The notes under the pieces: generated by a model | The model's input: only the letters and a program-made list of their open reading frames with translations | Told to the model about the DNA's origin: nothing | Databases searched by the model: none | Program-made: the position numbers and the translations under genes | Assembly (NCBI RefSeq): GCF_022811725.1 | Contig: NZ_CP094527.1 | Span: forward strand, 1,240,001-1,304,000 | DNA length: 64,000 nt | Source: Mucilaginibacter sp. SMC90 | GTDB lineage: Bacteria > Bacteroidota > Bacteroidia > Sphingobacteriales > Sphingobacteriaceae | Reading direction: 5' to 3' | Shown: positions 51,141 to 60,367 of the stretch, one piece after another | Layout of the letters: every line of letters starts with the position of its first letter | Numbering within the stretch: position 1 is the first letter of the stretch

Positions 51141-51219
51141 AACTATTGCCATTTAAAAAAACGATATAAACTATAATTCTCCCAGTTGCCGCAGGTAGAG
51201 ATTTAAACTGCAATAATCA

Positions 51220-53319
51220 ATGAACCCTTTTCAAACGCCGCTTGTTTATTTAAAAGGTGTAGGCCAGTCGAGGGCCGAGGTTTTGAAAAAGGAGCTTGAG
51301 TTGCACACTTTTGAAGATCTGCTGCGTCATTTTCCATTCAGGTATATCGACCGCACCCGCTTTTATAAGGTACGGGAAATACGTGAAGAGCTACCCTATG
51401 TACAGGTACTGGCGCGCATTATAAATAAAGAAGTTGTTGGCGAAAAGCAAAGCCGCCGCCTGGTGGTAAAAGCAAAAGACGATACCGGTATTATTGAGCT
51501 GGTATGGTTTAAGGGAATCAACTGGATAGAGAAAACCATTATCCCTGGCAAGGTTTATATATTATTCGGTAAACCCGGCTTTTTTAACATGATGCCGCAA
51601 ATGGCGCATCCCGAAATGGAATTATATGTGCCTGGTGCACAAAAGCAGGGCAACCTGTCCTTACAGCCGGTTTATAATTCTACAGAAAAGCTTAAGCAAT
51701 TTTCGCTTGATACCAAAGGTATCCAAAAGCTCACCGCCATATTGCTTGATCTGCATGCTAAAGATATCCGCGAAAACCTGCCTTTGTATATCATTAATCA
51801 GTTTAAGTTGCTTAACCGGGCAGATGCTTACCGCAATATTCATTTCCCGGGAGACGCCACTTTGCTTAATGAGGCATTGATTCGCCTGAAGTTTGAAGAG
51901 CTATTTTTTCTTCAGCTTAAATTACTTAAAAACAAGCTGCTGCATACCCAAAAGTTTAAGGGGAATGTATTTGATAAGGTAGGCCATTATTTTAATGAGT
52001 TTTATCATAACAAGCTGCCTTTTACTTTAACCGATCCGCAAAAGAGGGTATTAAAGGAAATCAGGCTGGATACCCAGCGGGGGATACAAATGAACCGCTT
52101 GCTGCAAGGGGATGTAGGTAGCGGTAAAACCGTGGTGGCGCTGATGAGCATGCTGATAGCTGTTGATAACGGCTTTCAAACCTGTATCATGGCACCTACC
52201 GAGATCCTGGCTGCCCAACATTATCAAACCATAAAAGGCCTGGTGGGTGATGATTTTATTGAGGTAGCGTTATTAACCGGGTCAACCAAACAAAAAGATC
52301 GTAAAGTATTGCATCAAAAGCTCGAAGATGGCGATCTGAAGATACTGGTAGGTACGCATGCCCTTATTGAGGATAAAGTACAGTTTAAAAACCTGGGTTT
52401 CGTGGTGATTGATGAGCAGCACCGCTTTGGTGTTGAGCAGCGCTCGAAGCTTTGGCGTAAAAATGTTATTCCGCCGCATATCCTGGTAATGACGGCTACA
52501 CCTATCCCGCGTACGCTGGCCATGACGTTATATGGTGATCTTGATGTTTCGGTGATTGATCAGTTACCGGCGGGACGCAAGCCCATTAAAACTGTTCATT
52601 TTTTCGAAAACCAGCGCCTCAGGATGTTCGGTTTTATGAAACAGGAGATAGCGCTTGGCAGACAGATCTACGTAGTGTATCCACTGATACAGGAAAGTGA
52701 AAAGCTTGATCTTAAAAACCTGGAGGATGGTATTGAAGCTATGTCGCGCGAGTTTCCGTTACCAGATTACCGCCTGAGCATAGTGCACGGCAAAATGAAG
52801 CCTGCTGATAAGGATTTTGAAATGCAGCGCTTTATTAAACATGAAACACAGATCATGGTGGCCACTACCGTAATTGAAGTAGGGGTTAATGTGCCCAATG
52901 CCTCGGTGATGATCATTGAAAACTCAGAGCGTTTCGGCTTGTCGCAATTGCACCAGCTGCGGGGCAGGGTAGGGCGCGGGGCCGAGCAATCTTATTGTAT
53001 TTTGATGAGCAGCCATAAGCTGAGCAACGATGGAAAGATCAGGCTGGATACCATGGTAAAAACCAACAACGGTTTTGAAATATCGGAGATCGATTTGCAA
53101 TTACGTGGTCCTGGTAATATAGAAGGTACCCAACAAAGCGGAGTAATTGATTTAAAGCTGGCCAACCTGGCTACCGATCAGGAGTTACTTTTTAAGGTAC
53201 GCAAATGTGTTGAAACCATTTTTGAAAAAGACCCCCAACTGGCCCATCCCGAAAACCTGGTATTGCACCACGCCTTTGAAGTTAAAAACGCGGGGTTGAG
53301 TTGGGATAAGATATCGTAG
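51220..53319 (+). CDS. recG: ATP-dependent DNA helicase RecG
   Basis: A 699-residue superfamily 2 helicase that reverses stalled forks and processes recombination intermediates. The N-terminal wedge/OB domain covers about residues 1-190. The helicase core has Walker A GDVGSGKTVVALM, DEQH box in VIDEQHRFGVEQR, motif III TATPIPRTLAMT and motif VI QLRGRVGRGAEQS. Length is usual for the family. The start ATG opens MNPFQTPLVYLKGVGQSRA, matching the family. No partner genes adjacent. Confidence 0.97.
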   Translation: MNPFQTPLVYLKGVGQSRAEVLKKELELHTFEDLLRHFPFRYIDRTRFYKVREIREELPYVQVLARIINKEVVGEKQSRRLVVKAKDDTGIIELVWFKGINWIEKTIIPGKVYILFGKPGFFNMMPQMAHPEMELYVPGAQKQGNLSLQPVYNSTEKLKQFSLDTKGIQKLTAILLDLHAKDIRENLPLYIINQFKLLNRADAYRNIHFPGDATLLNEALIRLKFEELFFLQLKLLKNKLLHTQKFKGNVFDKVGHYFNEFYHNKLPFTLTDPQKRVLKEIRLDTQRGIQMNRLLQGDVGSGKTVVALMSMLIAVDNGFQTCIMAPTEILAAQHYQTIKGLVGDDFIEVALLTGSTKQKDRKVLHQKLEDGDLKILVGTHALIEDKVQFKNLGFVVIDEQHRFGVEQRSKLWRKNVIPPHILVMTATPIPRTLAMTLYGDLDVSVIDQLPAGRKPIKTVHFFENQRLRMFGFMKQEIALGRQIYVVYPLIQESEKLDLKNLEDGIEAMSREFPLPDYRLSIVHGKMKPADKDFEMQRFIKHETQIMVATTVIEVGVNVPNASVMIIENSERFGLSQLHQLRGRVGRGAEQSYCILMSSHKLSNDGKIRLDTMVKTNNGFEISEIDLQLRGPGNIEGTQQSGVIDLKLANLATDQELLFKVRKCVETIFEKDPQLAHPENLVLHHAFEVKNAGLSWDKIS

Positions 53320-53573
53320 CGGCTTTAAATAAAACGAATAGCCCCGGGCCGCATGTAATTACTGTAAGGCACGAAGTAATAGCACGGAAGCAAATCAGTC
53401 CTGTGTAACGTGCGATTGTCACGCTGCACTCGTAACGACATTTTTAGATATGTCAATTATGAAATACTGTCTTCAGAACAAAATTACCGCCAATTTCTTC
53501 AATTATAAGCTCTCAGGTCTTCATCCTTTGGTACTCAAATAGTACATTTGTTAAAACTGATCTTGCTATTTTT

Positions 53574-54953
53574 ATGAAGAAATTTTCCTTACTATTTTCT
53601 GCAGTGTTGCTGTGCGCGCAAGTAAAAGCGCAGGACTCATTAGCTATCCGCAAAATGTACGATGAAGCATTGGTTAACGGCCAGTGTTATGAAAACCTGC
53701 GTTACCTGTGTAAAAATATTGGCCAGCGTATAAGCGGTTCGGCCAATGCGCAAAAGGCAGTTGACTGGAGCAAGAAGCTGATGGATAATTACGGCTTTGA
53801 CAAAGTTTACCTGCAGGAAGTTATGGTACCGCATTGGGTACGTGGAGCAAAGGAAGAGGCTGCTATTATTGATGGCCAAACCCGCATTCCGGTTCCAATT
53901 GTTGCGTTAGGTATGAGTGTAGCTACGCCTAAAGCTGGCATTACTGCCAATGTTATAGAAGTTAAGAGTATAAAAGAACTTGAATCCCTGGGCGAAAATG
54001 TGGTAAAAGGAAAGATAGTTTTCTTTAACCGGGCTTTCGACCCGCGTTTTATTGAAACGGGGGCAGCCTATGGTAATGCAGGCGATCAACGTTTTATGGG
54101 GCCGGCTGTAGCGGCTAAGCTTGGTGCGGCAGGTGTAATTGTACGCTCCCTTACCGAAATTATTGACGATTATCCGCATACTGGTGCTACGCTTGCTACC
54201 CCCGGTAGTAAAATCATTCCGGCCGCGGCTATCTCTACAAAAGCAGCTAATAAGTTGAGCGCTATGCTTAAGCTTAGGAAATTCCCGGCGGCTAAATTCT
54301 ACTTTAAACAAAATTGTGAGTTGTTGCCTGATGTAAAATCGTACAATGTTATAGGCGAGATAACGGGTTCTGAAAATCCTAATAAATTTATCACTGTTGG
54401 CGGTCACCTGGATTCATGGGACCTTGCCGAAGGAGCGCATGACGATGGTACAGGTGTAATGCAGTCGGTTGAAGTGCTGCGGATTTTTAAAGCCGTGGGA
54501 TATAAACCTAAAAATTCAGTACGTGCGGTATTTTTTATGAATGAAGAGAACGGTCATAAAGGTGGTACAAAATATGCCGAACTGGCTGCCCAAAATAAAG
54601 AACAGCATATCGCAGCTATTGAAACAGATGAAGGCGGTTTTACCCCTCGTGGTTTTAGCTTTGCTGATGTATCAAAAGATTTTATCAAAAGGATAAATGA
54701 TAACTTCAAATCAATACTGGAGCCTTACGATGTTGATAAGTTAACCATTGGTGGTGCCGGCACTGATATTGAACCGATGAAAGAAACTTTGCCCGGCGTT
54801 ATATTGATCGGGTTTCGCCCGGATTCACAAAGATATTTTGACTTGCATCATACTGCTAAAGACGTTTTTGAAAACGTTAACAAGCGTGAGCTTGAACTTG
54901 GTGCAGCTGGTATGGCGGCATTTATATATCTGATTGATCAGCACGGATTATAA
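53574..54953 (+). CDS. Secreted M28-family zinc peptidase
   Basis: A 459-residue periplasmic aminopeptidase-like enzyme. Signal peptide about 1-19 (ending VKAQD). The region about 80-250 holds a protease-associated-type insert. The catalytic M28 domain has metal ligands in GGHLDSWDLAEGAHDDGTGVM, FFMNEENGHKGG and HHTAKDVFENVN near the C-terminus. It probably trims peptides in the periplasm. Members with this layout are also described as glutamate carboxypeptidase-like. Monocistronic. Confidence 0.9.
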   Translation: MKKFSLLFSAVLLCAQVKAQDSLAIRKMYDEALVNGQCYENLRYLCKNIGQRISGSANAQKAVDWSKKLMDNYGFDKVYLQEVMVPHWVRGAKEEAAIIDGQTRIPVPIVALGMSVATPKAGITANVIEVKSIKELESLGENVVKGKIVFFNRAFDPRFIETGAAYGNAGDQRFMGPAVAAKLGAAGVIVRSLTEIIDDYPHTGATLATPGSKIIPAAAISTKAANKLSAMLKLRKFPAAKFYFKQNCELLPDVKSYNVIGEITGSENPNKFITVGGHLDSWDLAEGAHDDGTGVMQSVEVLRIFKAVGYKPKNSVRAVFFMNEENGHKGGTKYAELAAQNKEQHIAAIETDEGGFTPRGFSFADVSKDFIKRINDNFKSILEPYDVDKLTIGGAGTDIEPMKETLPGVILIGFRPDSQRYFDLHHTAKDVFENVNKRELELGAAGMAAFIYLIDQHGL

Positions 54954-55085
54954 TGAACCATGATTTTTAGGATTGGAAGATGACCATGATGTTCGTTCAT
55001 TACGGTGCCCAGACTTACGAAGTTTTTAAAACTTCGTAAGTCTTCATCTCATGGCAATCCTCTAATCCTATTAATCAAGGTTCAA
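54953..55085. repeat. GAACC-family palindromic repeat
   Basis: Begins TGAACCATGATTTTTAGGATT and ends AATCAAGGTTCA, with a perfect palindrome inserted in its centre (see 55011-55043). A member of the family at 1387, 5806, 50829 and 51051. Confidence 0.65.
55011..55043. repeat. Perfect 33-bp palindrome
   Basis: AGACTTACGAAGTTTT, one central T, and then its exact complement. It sits inside the GAACC-family repeat and looks like a nested insertion. Confidence 0.7.
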
Positions 55086-55094
55086 AAAAATAGC

Positions 55095-55102
55095 TACCTT
55101 TG
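55095..55102 (+). promoter_or_regulatory. -7 box for the MFS transporter gene
   Basis: TACCTTTG, an 8/8 match to TAnnTTTG. It overlaps an in-frame TTG codon at 55100, so translation cannot begin there. The first usable start downstream is GTG at 55127. Confidence 0.55.
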
Positions 55103-55126
55103 CGGCACATCAAAAAAACACTCACA

Positions 55127-56449
55127 GTGACCGGAGAAGGCGATAGTAAACCCCAAAAAGTAGACTCCTTTGCAGCATTGCGTTATAAAGATTTCAGATC
55201 TTACATAGGCATGCGCTTTTGTTTCACCTTTGCATATTCCATGCAAGCCGTAGTACTCGGCTTTTATATTTATAGCATCACCCATAGTAAAATTGCCTTA
55301 GGCCTTATTGGTCTTTGTGAGGCAATACCTGCTATAGGCATTGCACTATATGGCGGCTATATCGCCGATAAATCAGAAAAACGTAAAATGCTTTTGCTGA
55401 TCTTCAGTGGTGTTTTACTTACATCGTTAGTTATGTTTACCGTTACGCTTAGCAGTATGAGCGGTATTATACATACGGGATGGATAGTGCCGATCATGTA
55501 TGCCATGATATTTTGTAACGGTATTGCGCGTGCTTTTTATGGTCCGGCTACATTTACAATTTATGCTAATAGCATCCCTAAAGAATTATATCCTAACGGC
55601 AGCACCTGGAGCAGCAGCAGCTGGCAGGTGGCATCTATTTTGGGGCCGGCAGCCGGAGGTTTGATATACGGTTACGCTGATAAAGTGATACCCGGTTTAA
55701 GCGGTATTACTGCTACCTTTAGCTGTATCCTGTTTTTACTATTGGTATCGCTGGTATTGGTTTATATGCTCAGGAAATATCCCGCGCAATATATCCCTAA
55801 AGAAAGTATCTGGAAAAGCCTCTCGGAAGGGATCCATTTTGTGTTTGGCAATAAAATGATGATCGGCGCTATGAGCCTTGACCTCTTCTCGGTATTTTTT
55901 GGTGGTGCGGTAGCTTTACTACCGGTTTTTGCAAACGAAATATTGAAAGTAGGTGCCGAGGGACTGGGTATTATGAGGGCTATGTCCTCGTTGGGAGCAG
56001 TGTTGACCATGCTGGTAATGACGCGTTTTTCGCCGATGGGAAAACCATGGCGTAATTTGCTTATCGCGGTTACCGGTTTCGGAGCTTCTATTATCTGCTT
56101 TGGTCTGTCAACCAATTTCTACCTGTCGCTGCTGTTTATTTTTACCGAAGGTGCTTTTGATAGTATCAGCGTTATTATTCGTGGTACGTTGATGCAGCTT
56201 TTAACGCCTGATCATATGCGCGGCCGGGTTTCGGCAGTTAACCAGATGTTCATAGGCTCATCAAACGAGATTGGTGCTTTTGAATCGGGTACAGCAGCGC
56301 AATTGCTGGGCACAGTTCCTTCAGTATTGTTTGGTGGCAGCATGACCATGATCATTGTTGGCATTACTTATCTCAAGACTAAAAAACTGATTCCGCTATC
56401 CCTGCAGCAGATCCATGCGCCGGGCGAAGAGGGAATAAAGGAAGGATAA
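55127..56449 (+). CDS. MFS transporter
   Basis: A 440-residue inner-membrane protein with about 12 hydrophobic segments. The MFS loop 2-3 motif appears as GGYIADKSEKRKML. The family branch is the MFS_3/EntS-like group, which includes enterobactin exporters and multidrug efflux proteins; substrate unknown. No upstream ATG is in frame. GTG at 55127 is taken as the start, because the upstream TTG overlaps the promoter box. The next in-frame ATG (IGMRFCFTFAYS) would cut into the first helix region. Confidence 0.8.
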   Translation: MTGEGDSKPQKVDSFAALRYKDFRSYIGMRFCFTFAYSMQAVVLGFYIYSITHSKIALGLIGLCEAIPAIGIALYGGYIADKSEKRKMLLLIFSGVLLTSLVMFTVTLSSMSGIIHTGWIVPIMYAMIFCNGIARAFYGPATFTIYANSIPKELYPNGSTWSSSSWQVASILGPAAGGLIYGYADKVIPGLSGITATFSCILFLLLVSLVLVYMLRKYPAQYIPKESIWKSLSEGIHFVFGNKMMIGAMSLDLFSVFFGGAVALLPVFANEILKVGAEGLGIMRAMSSLGAVLTMLVMTRFSPMGKPWRNLLIAVTGFGASIICFGLSTNFYLSLLFIFTEGAFDSISVIIRGTLMQLLTPDHMRGRVSAVNQMFIGSSNEIGAFESGTAAQLLGTVPSVLFGGSMTMIIVGITYLKTKKLIPLSLQQIHAPGEEGIKEG

Positions 56450-56473
56450 GAGTGATAAAAGCAAACTCAAAAA

Positions 56474-56610
56474 GTGTCATTTCGATAGAGCAGGGCAGGG
56501 ATAGCGCGCCGGGGCGAAAGAGAAATCTTGTACGCGTGGCAAAGCAGCCTTGCTTGTTGGCTTAATAGGGTGTATAAGATTTCTCAACGTTCCTCGTTTC
56601 GAAATGACAT
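56474..56610. repeat. AGAAATCTT palindromic element, relative of the MITE-like family
   Basis: Outer arms TGTCATTTCGA/TCGAAATGACA and inner arms AGAGAAATCTTG/TAAGATTTCTC, as in the elements at 11434 and 38290, but without the CTACCGTG ends. Confidence 0.6.
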
Positions 56611-56778
56611 CTTTTTAATGTTTTTGTCCCGCTTGCTACCATGAATTTTTCATGTAGTCAACATTATTTTTAACCTATCCCCTTGTTTTGCTGGGATATA
56701 AATTCACATCTTTACGCTGCCGAAAAACGGCACAAGCAACCAATAAACAATCAAACAAAACAACTCACCCTTACAACA

Positions 56779-57588
56779 ATGAAAAAGGTAATATTAGTAA
56801 CAGGAGCATCTTCTGGTATTGGCCTGGCTTGTGCCAACGCGCTGCAGGCAGCAGGTCATACTGTTTACGGTTCATCGCGTAATCTCGACCGTATGAAATC
56901 CGTATCATTTAAGCCTGTTCAGCTTGATGTGACTGACGATGCTTCGGTAAAAGCTGCTATCGACACCATTATTAAAGCCGAAGGTAAAATTGATGTATTG
57001 GTGAACAATGCCGGCAACGGTGTAACAGGTCCGGCGTATGCCATGCCGGTTGAAAGTGCCAAGCAGCAGTTTGAGGTTAACTTTTTTGGTGTGATCCGTG
57101 TTAGCTCAACAGTATTGCCTGGAATGATTGAAAAAGGACAAGGACTTATTGTGAATATTTGTTCACTGGCCGGTCTGTTCGGTTTGCCATACCAGGGTAT
57201 GTACAGTGCCTCAAAGTATGCTATTGAGGGTTACTCGCAAAGTTTGCGGATGGAACTGCGTAACACTGGTGTTAAAGTAACCTTGCTTAACCCGGGCGAC
57301 TTTAAATCTGATTTTAGTCAGAACCGCGCTAAAGTGAAGTTTCCCATCAAAAACGATAAGCTGGAAACTGAATACAATGCCGCAGTTGCAGCCATGGAAA
57401 AAGACGAAAGCATTGCCCCAAGCCCTGAATCATTAGCCAAAAAACTGGTTTCGATAGTAGGTTCATCAAGCCCTAAACACCGTTATCTGGTTGGGCAGGT
57501 TGGCCAAACTATTGTGCCTACTCTTAAAGCGATATTGCCGGGTGGTTTGTTCGAGAAATTGATGAATGACCATTACGGGATAAAATAA
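56779..57588 (+). CDS. Short-chain dehydrogenase/reductase
   Basis: A 269-residue classical SDR. The cofactor motif is TGASSGIGLACANAL at about residues 8-22; NNAGNG gives the core motif and YSASKYAIEGYSQSL the catalytic Tyr-Lys pair. The C-terminal stretch LVGQVGQTIVPTLKAILP matches SDRs active on lipid or steroid-like substrates. An upstream ATG at 56683 would add 32 residues, but the SDR N-terminus begins at MKKVILVTG, so 56779 is chosen. A terminator follows. Confidence 0.9.
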   Translation: MKKVILVTGASSGIGLACANALQAAGHTVYGSSRNLDRMKSVSFKPVQLDVTDDASVKAAIDTIIKAEGKIDVLVNNAGNGVTGPAYAMPVESAKQQFEVNFFGVIRVSSTVLPGMIEKGQGLIVNICSLAGLFGLPYQGMYSASKYAIEGYSQSLRMELRNTGVKVTLLNPGDFKSDFSQNRAKVKFPIKNDKLETEYNAAVAAMEKDESIAPSPESLAKKLVSIVGSSSPKHRYLVGQVGQTIVPTLKAILPGGLFEKLMNDHYGIK

Positions 57589-57610
57589 GATTTTGGTATC
57601 ATACATAAAC

Positions 57611-57649
57611 AATAAAGCCACTCAAAACAGGGGGGGCTTTATTGTTTTA
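57611..57649 (+). terminator. Terminator after the SDR gene
   Basis: The stem AATAAAGCC/GGCTTTATT is followed by GTTTTAATGTTTT. It may also serve the convergent SUKH gene. Confidence 0.6.
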
Positions 57650-57654
57650 ATGTT

Positions 57655-58071
57655 TTATTCAAACCATTCCCTGCCGTTATCCAGCCGAACAAGCATATCA
57701 AAAAAGGAAGTTCCTATCTCAATAAAATACTCCGTTTCCATACTGATAAGGTCTGAGAGAATTATGCGATGAGTACCATCGCTTAGAAACTCGATGCCTA
57801 TAAACTCGCCCCCGCCGTTACTCCCAATGCCGAAAACATCAGGGAGATATTCAGTAATGTCATATCCTTTGTTTATTTCTAAAAGTTCATCGGCCTTCCA
57901 AAATTGTACGTATTCGCTGCCAATAGGCCCCTCAAACGGTTCGTAGTTTTCCAGGTAAAATTTGTAATCCTCGGGCAATTGAAAGGGGATGGCTTCTAAA
58001 ATACCCTGTTCCAAAGGTTGAGGCCTTCGTTCAAACTTGTATTTGTTTAATAGGTATTCAGGATTTTCCAT
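57655..58071 (-). CDS. SMI1/KNR4 (SUKH)-domain protein
   Basis: A 138-residue protein with a single SUKH domain: FQLPEDYKFYLENYEPFEG, FWKADELLEINKGY, and FGIGSNGGGEFIGIEFL are typical. SUKH proteins often neutralise nuclease or deaminase toxins of polymorphic toxin systems, but many are orphans. No toxin gene lies next to it here, so its target is unknown. Confidence 0.85.
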   Translation of the reverse strand: MENPEYLLNKYKFERRPQPLEQGILEAIPFQLPEDYKFYLENYEPFEGPIGSEYVQFWKADELLEINKGYDITEYLPDVFGIGSNGGGEFIGIEFLSDGTHRIILSDLISMETEYFIEIGTSFFDMLVRLDNGREWFE

Positions 58072-58120
58072 TTTATTTAAATGGATTTTTGGGAGAACTC
58101 ATTTAAGCATAAATACATAG

Positions 58121-58147
58121 GCCGCATCATTTAATTTATGATACGGC
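58121..58147 (-). terminator. Possible terminator after ettA
   Basis: On the minus strand, GCCGTATCAT/ATGATGCGGC (one G-T pair, 7-base loop) lies just past the ettA stop codon. The following bases are only weakly T-rich. Confidence 0.4.
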
Positions 58148-58160
58148 TTTAGACAGGCTC

Positions 58161-59843
58161 TTACACCGTCAACTTCTTATACTTAATCCTTTTCGGAGCC
58201 ACATCGCCCAGACGTTTCTTCCTGTTTTCTTCGTAATCGGAATAGTTTCCTTCAAAGAAGTAAACCTGTGAGTTACCTTCAAAGGCCAGGATGTGGGTAC
58301 AGATACGGTCGAGGAACCAGCGGTCGTGACTGATCACTACGGCGCAGCCGCCAAAGTTCTCCAGCGCTTCTTCCAGTGCACGCAGTGTATTTACGTCGAT
58401 GTCGTTGGTAGGCTCATCCAGCAGCAATACGTTCGATCCTTTTTTTAGAGTGATAGAAAGGTGCACACGGTTACGTTCACCACCTGATAGTACACCTACT
58501 TTTTTCTGCTGATCGGCACCGTTAAAGTTAAACTTGGATACGTATGCCCTTGAATTGAGCGGACGGTTACCAACCATAATAGTTTCCAAACCGCCGGTTA
58601 CGTTTTCCCAAACAGATTTGTTAGGGTCAAGATCGTCATGCATCTGGTCAACATAACCTAAAGCTACCGTTTCGCCCACACGGAAGGTACCGGCATCCGG
58701 CTGGTCCTGTCCGGTGATTAAACGGAACAGTGTGGTTTTACCGGCACCGTTAGGGCCGATGATACCAACTATACCGGCCGGAGGTAAGGAGAAGCTCAGG
58801 TTATCGAACAATAATTTATCGCCATATGATTTGCTTACGCCGTTGGCTTCAATTACCACATTACCTAAACGTGGCCCCGGCGGAATAAACAGCTCCAGCT
58901 TTTCTTCGCGTTCTTTTGTTTCTTCGGATGCCAGTTTTTCGTAATTGCCTAAACGGGCTTTTGACTTGGCGTGGCGGCCTTTAGGGCCCATGCGTACCCA
59001 TTCAAGTTCGCGCTCCAAAGTCTTCTGACGTTTGCTCTCGCTCTTTTCTTCCTGTGCCAAACGCTTGGCTTTCTGATCTAACCATGAGGAATAATTTCCT
59101 TTCCATGGGATACCTTCTCCACGGTCAAGCTCAAGGATCCAGCCTGCAACATTGTCGAGGAAATACCTGTCGTGCGTTACTGCGATAACTGTTCCTTTAT
59201 ATTGTTGTAAATGTTGTTCCAGCCAATCAATTGATTCTGCATCCAAGTGGTTGGTAGGCTCATCGAGTAACAGAACATCCGGCTCCTTTAATAACAGGCG
59301 GCATAAAGCCACACGGCGGCGCTCACCTCCCGATAGTACTGAAATTTTAGTATCAGGTTCCGGGCAGCGGAGGGCATCCATAGCGCGTTCCAGTTTGCTA
59401 TCCAATTCCCATGCGTTCACGGCATCAATCTGGTCCTGCAGTTCGCCCTGACGGTTCATGAGTTTTTCCATGGCGTCGGCATCCTCGTAATACTCAGGCA
59501 AACCAAATTTTTCGTTGATCTCCTCGTATTCCTTTAATAAGGCGGTAGTTTCAGCAACACCTTCCTCAACTATTTCCCGTACTGTTTTTTCAGGATCAAG
59601 TTCGGGTTCCTGGCTCAGGTAGCCAACGGTATAACCCGGCGAAAATACCACTTCGCCTATATTGGTTTTATCAATGCCTGCAATGATCTTGAGCAATGAC
59701 GATTTACCGGAACCGTTTAAGCCGATAACGCCGATTTTAGCGCCGTAAAAAAACGACAGGTATATGTTTTTTAATACTGTTTTTTGCGGGGGATAAACTT
59801 TGCTAACCCCGGCCATTGAAAAAATTATCTTTTCGTCTGCCAT
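58161..59843 (-). CDS. ettA: Energy-dependent translational throttle protein EttA (ABC-F)
   Basis: A 560-residue ABC-F ATPase that binds the ribosomal E site and regulates translation according to ATP/ADP. Two ABC domains are present: first Walker A GLNGSGKSSLLK with signature LSGGERRRVAL, second GPNGAGKTTLFR with LSGGERNRVHL. An arm region between (about residues 75-140) and the linker with EWVRMGPKGRHAKSKARL match EttA. No membrane segments. Length fits EttA (about 555 residues). Confidence 0.95.
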   Translation of the reverse strand: MADEKIIFSMAGVSKVYPPQKTVLKNIYLSFFYGAKIGVIGLNGSGKSSLLKIIAGIDKTNIGEVVFSPGYTVGYLSQEPELDPEKTVREIVEEGVAETTALLKEYEEINEKFGLPEYYEDADAMEKLMNRQGELQDQIDAVNAWELDSKLERAMDALRCPEPDTKISVLSGGERRRVALCRLLLKEPDVLLLDEPTNHLDAESIDWLEQHLQQYKGTVIAVTHDRYFLDNVAGWILELDRGEGIPWKGNYSSWLDQKAKRLAQEEKSESKRQKTLERELEWVRMGPKGRHAKSKARLGNYEKLASEETKEREEKLELFIPPGPRLGNVVIEANGVSKSYGDKLLFDNLSFSLPPAGIVGIIGPNGAGKTTLFRLITGQDQPDAGTFRVGETVALGYVDQMHDDLDPNKSVWENVTGGLETIMVGNRPLNSRAYVSKFNFNGADQQKKVGVLSGGERNRVHLSITLKKGSNVLLLDEPTNDIDVNTLRALEEALENFGGCAVVISHDRWFLDRICTHILAFEGNSQVYFFEGNYSDYEENRKKRLGDVAPKRIKYKKLTV

Positions 59844-60367
59844 TATAATTGATCGATAAATAGAAATTCAAATATGGCTAAAATAGATGAAAAGGAGGCT
59901 TCAGAATAAATGATTAGGAGTAGTAATTTTAAGCTGATTTTTGAGTTATAATGTTAATTTAAATTTAATTGAACCTTAAGTGAAGAGGCACAACCATCAT
60001 CCTGCGTTCCCCGTATATAGTTATATGACGATAATTACAGGCTAATGCCTAATTGTCATGTTTATGACGAAATGCCTTAAATGGTGGAAATGTTATTAAA
60101 TATTTGAAATTTGTTTAAACTTTTTTAGGATATTTATATCAAACAGGTAAGTTTCGTTCGTATATTGTAAAAAAAATGCTTGTTAACTGGCTTTTTAGAT
60201 AAAAACTATTGATTGATGCCAAACTTTGATACATTGCGTATCATAACAATGTCTGTTTCTGCAAAGCTTTAAATGTTGGCAATATTGTTGATGAAAGTAA
60301 AACAGGCGTCGTAATTTGTAAAAACATAATTTATACATTAGGGCGTTCAATATTAAGAAAGGTATAT
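59844..60367. other. A+T-rich gap between divergent ettA and clpC
   Basis: 524 bases with no open frame of note and no strong repeat. It must contain promoters for both genes, but no perfect TAnnTTTG box was found; CATATTTG near 59873-59866 on the minus strand (7/8) may serve ettA. A long leader for clpC is possible. Confidence 0.4.

Noticed and set aside
53320..53573. Possible repeat or small RNA between recG and the M28 peptidase gene
   Set aside because: Only loose resemblance (CACGAAGTAA, GCACGGAAGC) to the CGTCATTGCGAGG family was seen, too weak to call.
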